A stretch of DNA of 64,000 nucleotides from Agaribacterium haliotis (GTDB lineage: Bacteria > Pseudomonadota > Gammaproteobacteria > Pseudomonadales > Cellvibrionaceae), in assembly GCF_002312815.1 (NCBI RefSeq), contig NZ_NKQJ01000011.1, positions 62,001 through 126,000 of the forward strand, written 5' to 3'. The notes under the pieces are model-generated. The model was not told the DNA's origin and made no database searches. It worked only from the letters and a program-made list of their open reading frames with translations. The position numbers and the translations under genes were made by a program. Shown one piece after another: positions 53,168 through 62,611 of this stretch (its first letter is position 1; each line of letters starts with the position of its first letter).

Positions 53168-54259
53168 ATGAAACTCAATGATTTTATCAACGGCTTAGCT
53201 TATTGCTTGCCAGCACTTATTTTTTCTCTGCTTTTAGGCTTGGCTGCAAAGGCTCAAGCGCTGGTAATCCTGCAGTATCACCACATCAGTGACAGCGGGC
53301 CGGCAAGTACGCGCATCAGCCCCGAACGCTTTATCGAGCATCTCGACAGCATCGAGGCCCGGGGTTATACGGTGATGCCGCTGCCTGAGGTGGCCAAGCT
53401 GCTGCGAGACGGCAAGGTGCTGCCTGACAAAAGTGTGGTGCTGACCTTTGACGACGGTTACCGCTCTATCTTTGATAAGGCTTATCCCGAACTGCAAAAA
53501 CGCAATATGAGTTTTACCGTATTTGTTAACTCCCAGGCGCACGATCAAAACTTGGCCAGCCATATGAGCTGGGATGAGCTGCGCACCTTGGCCGCCAACG
53601 GAGCTAGCATCGCCAATCACAGCCACAGCCACGCCTATGTGTTGCGCCGCGATGCAAAGCAAAGTGCCGCTGAGTTCTTTCGCGCGGAAGTTGCGCACGC
53701 CGAAAAACGTATTAAAGAAGAGATTGGTTACAGCCTTAAGCTGTTTGCTTACCCTTTTGGTGAATACGACAGTCAAATTCAGGCGCAATTAAAACAGCAC
53801 AACTACTTAGCTTTTGGCCAGCAAAGCGGCGCTGTTGCCAACAGCGACAGCTTACAGGCTCTGCCGCGCTTTCCTTTTGGTGGCAACTACGGCGATAACA
53901 AGGATTTTATGTTGAAGTTAAGCACACTGCCTTTTGACAATATGAAGCTTGAGATAAGTGATGAACAGGGCCGGCCACTAAAACAAATGCAGCTTGCACT
54001 CGAGGTAAAAAAACCGGTGCTAACCATGAGCCTGCCCAAAAATATTCCGGCTGAGTCACTAAACTGTTTTGCTTCAATGCAGGGGGCGGCCAACATGGCG
54101 GTGCTTAAAGAAAATAAATTAAGAGTACAAGCCAAAAACGATATTGCCATCGGCCGCAGCCGCTACAACTGCACCGCACGCCACCAAAGCGGGCGTTTTT
54201 ACTGGTGGTCAACAACTTTTGTGCGGCGCGGACAAGATGGGAGCTGGAGGCATTATTAG
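53168..54259 (+). CDS. Polysaccharide deacetylase (CE4, NodB fold), secreted
   Basis: A 363-residue exported protein with a signal peptide (about residues 1-30, ending AAKAQA). The NodB domain has LTFDDGYRS (Asp95 base, Asp96 metal ligand) and NHSHSHAYV with metal-binding His151 and His155, and ends LFAYPFGEYD. The C-terminal 100 residues are a separate beta-rich domain I do not recognise. Likely substrates are peptidoglycan, chitin-like or exopolysaccharide N-acetyl groups. I chose the ATG at 53168, with GGAG five bases upstream, over an open frame from 53060. The stop codon lies inside a TAGTGTTAACACTA palindrome. Confidence 0.88.
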   Translation: MKLNDFINGLAYCLPALIFSLLLGLAAKAQALVILQYHHISDSGPASTRISPERFIEHLDSIEARGYTVMPLPEVAKLLRDGKVLPDKSVVLTFDDGYRSIFDKAYPELQKRNMSFTVFVNSQAHDQNLASHMSWDELRTLAANGASIANHSHSHAYVLRRDAKQSAAEFFRAEVAHAEKRIKEEIGYSLKLFAYPFGEYDSQIQAQLKQHNYLAFGQQSGAVANSDSLQALPRFPFGGNYGDNKDFMLKLSTLPFDNMKLEISDEQGRPLKQMQLALEVKKPVLTMSLPKNIPAESLNCFASMQGAANMAVLKENKLRVQAKNDIAIGRSRYNCTARHQSGRFYWWSTTFVRRGQDGSWRHY

Positions 54260-54272
54260 TGTTAACACTAGG
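54256..54272. repeat. Shortened member of the dispersed repeat family
   Basis: TTAGTGTTAACACTAGG shares TTAGTGTTAACA and CTAGG with the copy at 47904-47925 but lacks the four central bases. Bases 54257-54270 form a perfect 14-bp palindrome. It supplies the TAG stop of the deacetylase gene. Confidence 0.4.
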
Positions 54273-54360
54273 AGAGCGGCGAGTATTTTACTGTTCGCGA
54301 TATAGCATCTATAAACATATTTTTTGTGTGATGACTGAGGCGCGCCCATCAATCGTAGCG

Positions 54361-55725
54361 CTAACCAATTTGAAATTCACCGGCGGGATAGCGTATTTGG
54401 CGTTTGTGTGGGGTTGCCAGTAGCCAGATTAAGGTTAGTGGCCCGAGGCGGCCGGCAAACATAAGTAAAATAACAACTAGCTGGCCAAAGTGGCTGAGCT
54501 CGGTGGTTAAACCGCGGCTGAGCCCGACGGTGCCGACGGCACTGACGACCTCAAAAGATATATCGAGAAACTCTGCATCTTCACTGATGCTCAGTAGAAA
54601 AATACCGCCAAATATAACTGCAACTGTAAGCACGGCAATGGCTAGAGCTTTTAAAATTTGCTGTTGATTTAAACGTCGCTGCGCAATAACAACTTCTTCT
54701 CGTTGGCGTAAAAAAGCGTAGGTGGCGAAGATTAAAACCACAAAAGTGCCGACTTTAATACCACTTGCCGTGCTCATTGAGCCGCCGCCAATAAACATTA
54801 ACAGCATGATAAATATCGAGCTTTCATCGCGCAGGGCGGAGATGTCGACAGTATTAAAGCCAGCGGTGCGCGGGCTTAAAGCCTGGAAAATCGAAGCCAG
54901 TGTTTTTTCCTGAAAATTTAGCTGGCCGAGGGTACTGGGGTTGTCGTATTCGAGCAGGGCAAAAACGGCGATGGCCACGATGTTAATACACAAGGTCGCA
55001 CTTAACATCATTTTTGTATACGGGCGAAGCTGGCGCCAGCGTCGTTTGGCCCACAGGTCTGCCAGAACCGCGAAACCCAAACCGCCGACGACAAATAAAA
55101 AACACATAACTAAGTTGACGTGAATGTCGCCAACATAGTTGCTCATATTGCGCTGCTCAAGGCCAAAGCCGGCATTGTTAAAGGCTGAAATACTGTAAAA
55201 AGCAGCTTCAAATAGTGCGTCGGCCCAACCTTTGGGGTGATACCAGTGCACGGCTAATAACAGCATGCCGAATAGTTCAATAATGAGTGAAAACTTAATA
55301 ACGATTTTGGCGGCTTGTTTTACATCGGCGATGGCGCTTTGATTTAACGCTTCCTGGGCAATAATGCTGTGTTTTAGGCCGAGCCTGGCGCCGAGCGCGA
55401 GCGCAGTAATCACACTAAATGTCATAAACCCGAGGCCGCCAAGCTGGACTAGCAGCATGATAATCACATCGCCAAAACGGGTAAATTCGGTGCCGGTATC
55501 TACAACCGCCAAACCGGTAACGGTAACCGCTGACGTTGCAGTAAACAGGGCCTCGAGCCAGCTCAGTGGCAATCGTGTTGCCCACGGTAATTTCAACAGG
55601 CAGGTACCAATTAATATTAGTAGCGCAAAGCCGCTGGCCAAAACGGCGGGGGGGCTGAGCAGCTGAGAGGGGCGCGATTTGTGTCGGTGGCGGTGCTGGC
55701 GCCCGCGACTTATCCAAGGCCTCAT
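54361..55725 (-). CDS. ktrB: Potassium transporter subunit, TrkH/KtrB family
   Basis: A 454-residue inner-membrane potassium transporter subunit with four pore-loop repeats: SAVTVTGLAVV, AFNNAGFGLEQ, SPRTAGFNTVD and AVGTVGLSRGL, each with the filter glycine. Length and the start of the first repeat fit KtrB (Na-dependent K uptake) better than the longer TrkH. A basic N-terminus (RGRQHRHRHKSR) is cytosolic. Its start overlaps the end of ktrA by four bases. The K import would serve osmotic adaptation, as does the glucosylglycerate operon. Confidence 0.9.
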   Translation of the reverse strand: MRPWISRGRQHRHRHKSRPSQLLSPPAVLASGFALLILIGTCLLKLPWATRLPLSWLEALFTATSAVTVTGLAVVDTGTEFTRFGDVIIMLLVQLGGLGFMTFSVITALALGARLGLKHSIIAQEALNQSAIADVKQAAKIVIKFSLIIELFGMLLLAVHWYHPKGWADALFEAAFYSISAFNNAGFGLEQRNMSNYVGDIHVNLVMCFLFVVGGLGFAVLADLWAKRRWRQLRPYTKMMLSATLCINIVAIAVFALLEYDNPSTLGQLNFQEKTLASIFQALSPRTAGFNTVDISALRDESSIFIMLLMFIGGGSMSTASGIKVGTFVVLIFATYAFLRQREEVVIAQRRLNQQQILKALAIAVLTVAVIFGGIFLLSISEDAEFLDISFEVVSAVGTVGLSRGLTTELSHFGQLVVILLMFAGRLGPLTLIWLLATPHKRQIRYPAGEFQIG

Positions 55726-56375
55726 GGTTTTAATCTATACGCGGCTAGGCGTTTTAATTGATCGCGCGGTCCGGCCAGCAGTATTTTATCGTTGTCTTCT
55801 AGCGGGTAGTCGTCATCGGGCTTGCAGATAACTTTTTCGGTGCGTTTGATGAGCAGTAAATTGACTTCAACGGTACTTTTTATAAAGCTGCGATAGCGCT
55901 CGGCGCATTCTTGCGGCACCGTTAATTCAACCGTAAACCAATTGTTGCCAAGCGCAAGGTAATCTTGTACCAGCGGGTAGCTGATAAATTCAGCGGCGCG
56001 CTGCCCCATTTCCGATTCCGGGTGAATAATATTTTTAATACCCTGGCTGCTAAGCAGCAGGTGGTGATCTCGACTAATTGCCTTGGCCCAGATATTTGTT
56101 ACGCCTGAGTTTTTTAAGTGCAGAACTGTTAATAAGCTCGCTTGAATATCTTCGCCAATGGCAACTAATACGCCGTCAAAATCTTCAAGGTCGAGCTCCT
56201 TAATCACACCTTCTTGGCTGGTATCAGCAATAAGTGAGTGGTCGAGCTCGCGGGCAAAACGATCAATCAGGGCGCCGTCTTTGTCGACGCCAAGCACGCT
56301 GTGACCGATGCGACTCAAAGCCCTTGCCGCTTGTGAGCCAAATAGCCCCAAACCAATAACGGCGTATTGCGCCAT
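55722..56375 (-). CDS. ktrA: Potassium uptake regulatory subunit, KtrA/TrkA type
   Basis: A 217-residue cytosolic RCK protein that gates KtrB. The RCK-N nucleotide-binding domain has YAVIGLGLFGSQAARALSRIGHSVLGVDKD, and the RCK-C domain covers about residues 135-217. It binds ATP/ADP or NAD(H) in family members. It overlaps the start of ktrB (ATGA-type, four bases) and lies 11 bases downstream of the dsbB-like gene, so three genes may form one unit. Confidence 0.92.
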   Translation of the reverse strand: MAQYAVIGLGLFGSQAARALSRIGHSVLGVDKDGALIDRFARELDHSLIADTSQEGVIKELDLEDFDGVLVAIGEDIQASLLTVLHLKNSGVTNIWAKAISRDHHLLLSSQGIKNIIHPESEMGQRAAEFISYPLVQDYLALGNNWFTVELTVPQECAERYRSFIKSTVEVNLLLIKRTEKVICKPDDDYPLEDNDKILLAGPRDQLKRLAAYRLKP

Positions 56376-56386
56376 GTTATTTCCCG

Positions 56387-56944
56387 CTAACTATCTGTAT
56401 TTAGGAGTTTGTAGTGCTCTGGATTGGCCGGGCACTCTAAAGGGCCACACTCAATAAAAACGGCAAGCATATTTGCGCTGCAAACCAACACGGCCAAAGC
56501 TATCGCAATTTTTGCTAATGCACTTTGTTTACCGAATGGTAAGTAGCCTGAGTTTTGGTATTGTTTGTTAAAACTGAGCATCACCGTGGCGCCGAGAATA
56601 ACCAGCGCAAAGACAACAAAAGCCCAGGTATAAAAATGCATGCCTAAAAATGGTTCACCGTAACCTGGGGTGCCGGGAATCACGTGTAAAGATACTTGCC
56701 TTAACGCAAACGTCGCGCCCATAAATGCGCTGAGTATCATAGCGCTGTAGTGAATTAATTTGGGGCCGTAAATAACGTTGGCGATCAAGGTAGTTAGTAC
56801 GGCAATAAAAGCGACGCGCTGCAATAAGCAAAGTGGGCAGGGTAGGTCGTTTGCGTAGAATTGATCAAAAAAGGCGTAGGTTAAGATAAATGCTATGGCA
56901 ATAGCGCCTAAGGTATTGAGCAACCTTGATAAATTTTGAGTCAC
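56387..56944 (-). CDS. DsbB-family disulfide-generating membrane protein
   Basis: A 185-residue inner-membrane protein with four or five hydrophobic segments. The first periplasmic redox pair is CPLC in NDLPCPLCLLQR. A second pair of cysteines is near the C-terminus (FIECGPLECPANP). It is closer to DsbB/BdbC-like proteins than to classical E. coli DsbB. It would pass electrons from a DsbA-like oxidase to quinones; no dsbA is adjacent. A 51-residue DUF5993 gene lies just upstream. Confidence 0.85.
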   Translation of the reverse strand: MTQNLSRLLNTLGAIAIAFILTYAFFDQFYANDLPCPLCLLQRVAFIAVLTTLIANVIYGPKLIHYSAMILSAFMGATFALRQVSLHVIPGTPGYGEPFLGMHFYTWAFVVFALVILGATVMLSFNKQYQNSGYLPFGKQSALAKIAIALAVLVCSANMLAVFIECGPLECPANPEHYKLLNTDS

Positions 56945-56968
56945 CGTATGCTCCAGTCTATTTCGGTT

Positions 56969-57124
56969 TTAAAGCAAAATATTCAGCGGGTCAGAGGCGT
57001 GATGCATAAACCACAAACTGCTGGCAATACAGGCAAAAACAAAAGTAAAAGCGGCGGGGCGCCACTTATTAAAGATCAGTAAAAAAAGTACGGCTAAGAA
57101 TAAGCCAAACAATAGTGCCATCAT
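56969..57124 (-). CDS. DUF5993-family small membrane protein
   Basis: A 51-residue hydrophobic protein starting MMALLFGLFLAVLFLLIFNK and ending SDPLNILL. Two transmembrane segments (about 3-19 and 25-42) and the motif WFMHHASDPLNI match DUF5993, a tiny protein found beside DsbB-like genes in many proteobacteria. It ends 24 bases before the DsbB-like gene, on the same strand. AGGGA lies about ten bases before the paired ATGs. Function is unknown; a helper of the disulfide generator is plausible by context. Confidence 0.75.
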   Translation of the reverse strand: MMALLFGLFLAVLFLLIFNKWRPAAFTFVFACIASSLWFMHHASDPLNILL

Positions 57125-57229
57125 CGCTAATAAATCCCTGTTTTTAGCTCAACCACATTGATTGCATAGTAAAGTAAATGTGGTTAGATTGTAAGCGCAA
57201 GGTATTTGTTGGGATTCGTAAAGGGATGA

Positions 57230-57793
57230 ATGAATATGGTTAAGCAGCACTCTCTCAGTTTAGTTAGCGTGTTTTGTGTGACATTGGTATTACTGGTCGC
57301 GTGTACAACTAACCCCGTTGTGCAAACTCAAAGTTCTCCGGGGCTTGATATGTCCCGCTACCAAACCTTTGGTTTTTTTTCACCACTAAGTACTGACCAG
57401 AATGGTTATTCATCGCTGGTGACGCAGACTTTAAAAGATGCAACGCGCAGTGCTCTTGAGGCAAAAGGTTATGTCTATCAAGAGCAAAACCCATCGATGT
57501 TGGTGAATTTCACGACAACCACCAAAGAAAAAATGAACGTCGATAGCGAGCCGGCAATGATGCCGATTTTTCCATTGCGCGCTGGTTTATATGGGCCCTG
57601 GGGCGGTTATGGTGATATCGACGTCAATCAATACGAAGATGGAACACTGCTCGTCGACTTAGTTGATGCCAGTAAAAAACAAATGATCTGGCAGGGCACG
57701 GCGTCGTCCATTGTTGAAAGTAGCCCCGAGGCGAATAGCAAACATTTGCGAAGTGCAATTAGCGATATGATGGCAAAGCTGCCAGAGGCTTAA
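57230..57793 (+). CDS. DUF4136-family lipoprotein
   Basis: A 187-residue predicted lipoprotein with lipobox LVAC (cysteine at residue 25 from this start). The DUF4136 domain follows: SRYQTFGFFSPL, SLVTQTLKDATRSALEAKGYVYQEQNPSMLVNFT and GTLLVDLVDASKKQMIWQGTAS. The family is periplasmic and of unknown function. An in-frame ATG at 57236 with better spacing from AAGGG is an equal start candidate. Confidence 0.85.
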   Translation: MNMVKQHSLSLVSVFCVTLVLLVACTTNPVVQTQSSPGLDMSRYQTFGFFSPLSTDQNGYSSLVTQTLKDATRSALEAKGYVYQEQNPSMLVNFTTTTKEKMNVDSEPAMMPIFPLRAGLYGPWGGYGDIDVNQYEDGTLLVDLVDASKKQMIWQGTASSIVESSPEANSKHLRSAISDMMAKLPEA

Positions 57794-57827
57794 GCGGCAC
57801 AAGTGCGCGATAAGGCTTAAAAACTAT

Positions 57828-57874
57828 AGACAAGTGCAGCACAAATATATTTTTACATTTTGCTGCACTTGTCT
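57828..57874. terminator. Bidirectional terminator hairpin
   Basis: A perfect 14-bp inverted repeat (AGACAAGTGCAGCA at 57828-57841, TGCTGCACTTGTCT at 57861-57874) with a T-rich 19-base loop lies between the convergent DUF4136 gene and hemB. Confidence 0.75.
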
Positions 57875-57893
57875 TGTAGAAGCGTGCTCTGCT

Positions 57894-58919
<1,026 letters not shown>

Positions 58920-58940
58920 TTAGGTGCTGTTGTCGCTAAA

Positions 58941-60614
58941 TTAAAGCGACGAGTCGGCATCGCTGATAACAGCTTCTGCTTCTTGCCAGTTCAGGCGGAT
59001 GTCCCACTGATATCGGTGTTCGGGTTTAAGTGGCGCCTGTTCGGTATTCACCTGCTTTAATACATTTGTTGCCGGTGCCAGCACGGCATCGCGGCCGTAG
59101 AGGTAGCTCTGCTCTTTAACCACTTCTCTATAAGCTTTGTTTAAAGCCAGCGCACGCTCACGCGATGGGCTAATCAACTCGTAAATACTTTTGGTGCTGA
59201 GCACCGCAGCTTTGTTTACCTGGCCTTTGCTGTCAAACCAGCGCTCGAGCATTTCGTCATTTTGGCGAAACTCGTCGCCGCCGCCAACGCGCTCTAGGTA
59301 GGTTAAAAATTCACCTTGTTTTTCACCGATATTTGGTACGTCTTTGATGCTTTTTAGGTCGATATAAGCCCAGCCTTTAGCGCCGGCGACTTTGCGCGGA
59401 AAGCCGAAGGTCTGATCGATGGTTGAGCCGATCGCTTTGTGGCAGCCGACACAGGCAAATTGTTCTTCGCGGTGCTGCTTGCGCAGCTGGCCTTGTTCAT
59501 CTTCGATAAAACCGAGCAATAACCAGCCAAAATTATTGCTGATACCTTTGTGTTTTTTATCGACGGCACTGGGCAGGTTTTCGAAGTGCTTTTCTTTGAA
59601 TTCACCGTAGTAGCGGTTGACTAAGGCGTTGCGCGGCTTAAAGCTCTTTTTAACCATGTAGCGCACTTCTTTCATGCGCGCTGCCGGGCTGGTATTGCCC
59701 TGCTCATCGACGTCGATATAGCGCACGGTATGCAAAAACTCGGTGCCTTGGGGGTAGAGCATATGGCTAAGTGCGATGGCGCTGGCATCGCCGAGGTAGT
59801 TGTCGCGGCGCTGAATATGCGTGCTGATACTGAGCTCGCCGTCGCCGTCCAGGTCGGCGCCAAGCTTGGTTTCATCAAGCTCGGGGGTATCGATGCTTTG
59901 CAGGCCGCTGATCGCGAGTTCCAACAGGCTTAAATTGGCGTAATACAGATCGCGGTTAAACTCTCCGTTTTGTTCAGAAAATGCCGGTGCGAGGCGGATC
60001 ATGGTATCGTCGCTTGAGCCGTTGGTGGGCCAAAAAGTGCTCGGCAGGGGTTTGTAGTTAAAGGCCACCCAGCGCGAGCCATCGAGGGCGAGGCCGTATT
60101 TATCAAAGGCCGCTGCGCCGCTGGCAAGGTTGTTAATTTCCGGCACCACACCCTGCCATTGATCGCTTTTCATCCAGCGTATGAGCTCGCTGTAATTATC
60201 CTCGCGTACGTACTCTAAGATTTCTTCATCGCTGACTTCGGCGATGGCTTGACGTCTATCTTTGAACAGGTTTGACCAGCTGTTTGTTTCACCGGCTTCG
60301 GAAAAAGCGTAGCTGCCCTGCTGAAAGCCGTCGTGCATCATATTTGTTCGCTGCTCGTCGCTGTAAGTCTGGTGGCAGACATAACAGGGGTTGTGCACGC
60401 CGTCGGTTTTTGTATAGCACTGCGGCGGTATCGGCGCCTCGGGGTTGTAGATTTCACCGTGCTCGACATAGGCAAGTGCGGGAATAGCTTCACCTTGTTG
60501 GTAGGCCGGCTGAGTCGGCGCAGTTTGTGCGTGAGCCTGTTGTAAAAAAGGGCTAGTTAGTGCGGCAACAACAAGCGCAGGAGCCCAGGAGCGGAACAAT
60601 ATTTGAATTTTCAT
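58941..60614 (-). CDS. Exported di-heme cytochrome c-like protein
   Basis: A 557-residue periplasmic or secreted protein with a signal peptide (about residues 1-29, ending AHAQ). Two heme-binding motifs are far apart: CYVCH at 77-81 and CVGCH at 388-392. Between them lies a possible calcium loop, DLDGDGEL (254-261), EF-hand-like. The rest has no domain I recognise. I chose the ATG at 60614 because the longer frame adds only unlikely sequence ahead of the signal peptide. It lies downstream of the PhoX-like gene, after a terminator, and 51 bases upstream of hemB, a heme-synthesis gene, same strand. Confidence 0.7.
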   Translation of the reverse strand: MKIQILFRSWAPALVVAALTSPFLQQAHAQTAPTQPAYQQGEAIPALAYVEHGEIYNPEAPIPPQCYTKTDGVHNPCYVCHQTYSDEQRTNMMHDGFQQGSYAFSEAGETNSWSNLFKDRRQAIAEVSDEEILEYVREDNYSELIRWMKSDQWQGVVPEINNLASGAAAFDKYGLALDGSRWVAFNYKPLPSTFWPTNGSSDDTMIRLAPAFSEQNGEFNRDLYYANLSLLELAISGLQSIDTPELDETKLGADLDGDGELSISTHIQRRDNYLGDASAIALSHMLYPQGTEFLHTVRYIDVDEQGNTSPAARMKEVRYMVKKSFKPRNALVNRYYGEFKEKHFENLPSAVDKKHKGISNNFGWLLLGFIEDEQGQLRKQHREEQFACVGCHKAIGSTIDQTFGFPRKVAGAKGWAYIDLKSIKDVPNIGEKQGEFLTYLERVGGGDEFRQNDEMLERWFDSKGQVNKAAVLSTKSIYELISPSRERALALNKAYREVVKEQSYLYGRDAVLAPATNVLKQVNTEQAPLKPEHRYQWDIRLNWQEAEAVISDADSSL

Positions 60615-60677
60615 GCTGAGTTTTATAACTGAGTTTTTAGCTGCGGCTGGGTCTGAGCGCGCAACCAGAAAAGGCAA

Positions 60678-60699
60678 AAGGAGGGCCGAAGCCCTCCTT
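60678..60699 (-). terminator. Rho-independent terminator of the PhoX-like gene
   Basis: A 9-bp stem (AAGGAGGGC at 60678-60686, GCCCTCCTT at 60691-60699). On the minus strand the loop is the very stable TTCG tetraloop, followed by four Ts. It lies 22 bases past the PhoX-like stop. Confidence 0.85.
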
Positions 60700-60721
60700 A
60701 TTAGGCAGTTAAGACAGAGTA

Positions 60722-62611
60722 TTAGTCGTTAACTTTGGGGTTGTAGAGCCACAGGGTGTTGTTGTCCTGGAAACCGTCTTCACCGATGATGATGCGGCCG
60801 TCGTCCATAACAATAACGTTGTCCGGTTGGCTCAGGGCATTGACGTCGCAGCGCTCGGCACCCTCAAGCGTTGAGCGGTAGGTTGAACCCATTACCACAG
60901 GCTCGATACGCTTAACGTCGTAGTCTGCTTCAAGGCGCATGCGGTAAACACCGCCGCAGTCTTTTACGCGCGAGCTCAGTTGGATGTCGCCTTCGTCGTC
61001 GATCATGCCTTTATCGAGGTCGGCAATCGCAAAATATACGTAGGCGTCTTTAACATCTTCGCCGGGAACCAAGTCCGTGCCTTCAACGGCTTCTTCAGCG
61101 CGTTTGGGGTTAATGTAGATACCTTCAAACTTGCGCCACTCGGCGGTGGCTTCTTTCGCGCGCGCAGCTTTGCGCGATTCGAGAAAGGCAATGCGGTCAT
61201 CCATAGCTTTACCTGCAGTTACTGAGCTGCCGCCGTCGTTGGTGACGGGGTAGTTAGTCTCTCCTGCGGCCCAGGCCTCGGCGTCTGCATCGGTCAGGTA
61301 ATTGCTTTGGCCTTCGACAAAACTGCTGTAGTTGATGTTGTCGTACTCGGCGATCCAGCTTTCAATTTCACTGTTGTTGCCGTGGGCGAGCTTTTTCCAC
61401 TCGATGTCAAAGCCGGTGGTCAGTGGTTCGTTGCTGCCTTTATCTTGAGTCAGCTTTGCGGCGTACAAGGTACCGCTGCTAAGGTCGGCTTCATTGTCGG
61501 CAACAAACTTAAAGAACACACCGTTGGTGTCATCCTGGCTCAGGTAAACCGTTTTCTGATCCGGCATCACGATAGAGTTTTCGTGTTCAAAGCGGCCCAT
61601 GGCGTAGTGCTTGACCGGAACTGGCGCAGCAGAGCTCGGCTCGGTGATCTCGACAATATAGTGGTAGCGATAGGTATTCGGGAATACGTCTGCATCATCG
61701 GCTGTGGCGGCATCGTTATCTGTGTACTTGGCCAGCGTGTCGCGGTTTTTGTATTTGTCTTCAGCGGCTGGGTTGTTCCAGTCTGTCGTGTTGTCACCAA
61801 AGTTGCCCCACTCTTCAGAGGTCAGCGGCGTGCCCCACGGTGAAACAGAGCCAAAGCAGTTGGCGATGGTGCCGTACTTGCCAAAGTCGATCATCATTAC
61901 GTCGTCTTCATCGACTGACCAGCGGCCGGTATCGGCGTCTTTCATTATCTTCAAGCGGCTGACACCGCCGGGCACACTTTCCCAGTTGGTGAATAGATAA
62001 CCTTCGTTGTCCGCAGTTTCGATATAGCCGTTAAAGTCCGGTGAATCGATGATGGCCACTTCGTTTTCGCCACTGGCGTCGAGGATATGACCGAGGCCCT
62101 GAGCGAGCTTGTTGTTGTAGGTATCGCCAGTCTGCGCAATCACCTGGTACTGGCCATAGGCAACTTGCACGGTTTCTTGCTCTTGTTCCGTGCGCGGCAC
62201 CCCGACTGAAACCAAGTTTTTGGGCAGCTTGTTGATGTTGACACCGGTCAGTACACCGACAGTACCGGTGTTAAATACCTTGCCGTCAGCGTCTTGCGCT
62301 TCGTTGGTATCTTCGGGGTGCTGTACGTTAAAAAACAGATCGCCGTCTTCGCTGAGGAAGGCCCCGGTAACTTCGGCGCCAGCCGGCACTGTGGCAAGGC
62401 GGGTCAGGCCCGGAGTTAACAGGCTGGATTCGTGGCCATCGTTACCGTCTGCACCTTCAGGGCCTGCGACGCCTTCAGGGCCAGCTGCACCCGCGGCGCC
62501 GTTTGATCCGTCTTTGCCATCGTCACCGCTACAAGCAAGCAGTGCCAAGCTTGGCACGGCCACAAGTAAGGCGCGGCGAATAGCGCTGCTCAGTAGGTTG
62601 TGTTGATACAT
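60722..62611 (-). CDS. PhoX-family (DUF839) lipoprotein with collagen-like spacer
   Basis: A 629-residue predicted lipoprotein similar to PhoX alkaline phosphatases and DUF839 proteins. The lipobox is LLAC (cysteine near residue 27), followed by about 30 residues of Gly-X-Y repeats (GKDGSNGAAGAAGPEGV and on), a collagen-like spacer. PhoX-like motifs: TIANCFGSVSPWGTPLTSEEWG (the PhoX metal cysteine region), GRFEHENSIVMPDQKTVYLSQDDTNGVFFKF and NVIVMDDGRIIIGEDG. PhoX enzymes need Ca and Fe and release phosphate from organic esters; the catalytic set is not fully checkable by eye. ATG 62611 has GGGG nine bases upstream. A terminator follows. It is divergent from a PhoA-type gene. Confidence 0.82.
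   Translation of the reverse strand: MYQHNLLSSAIRRALLVAVPSLALLACSGDDGKDGSNGAAGAAGPEGVAGPEGADGNDGHESSLLTPGLTRLATVPAGAEVTGAFLSEDGDLFFNVQHPEDTNEAQDADGKVFNTGTVGVLTGVNINKLPKNLVSVGVPRTEQEQETVQVAYGQYQVIAQTGDTYNNKLAQGLGHILDASGENEVAIIDSPDFNGYIETADNEGYLFTNWESVPGGVSRLKIMKDADTGRWSVDEDDVMMIDFGKYGTIANCFGSVSPWGTPLTSEEWGNFGDNTTDWNNPAAEDKYKNRDTLAKYTDNDAATADDADVFPNTYRYHYIVEITEPSSAAPVPVKHYAMGRFEHENSIVMPDQKTVYLSQDDTNGVFFKFVADNEADLSSGTLYAAKLTQDKGSNEPLTTGFDIEWKKLAHGNNSEIESWIAEYDNINYSSFVEGQSNYLTDADAEAWAAGETNYPVTNDGGSSVTAGKAMDDRIAFLESRKAARAKEATAEWRKFEGIYINPKRAEEAVEGTDLVPGEDVKDAYVYFAIADLDKGMIDDEGDIQLSSRVKDCGGVYRMRLEADYDVKRIEPVVMGSTYRSTLEGAERCDVNALSQPDNVIVMDDGRIIIGEDGFQDNNTLWLYNPKVND

Noticed and set aside
53234-53788. 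Antisense open frame of 184 codons within the deacetylase gene
   Set aside because: The sense frame has a signal peptide and NodB motifs; the antisense product shows none.
61307-61843. Antisense open frame of 178 codons within the PhoX-like gene
   Set aside because: Shadow frame of a GC-rich coding region; the sense protein has clear family motifs and a lipobox.
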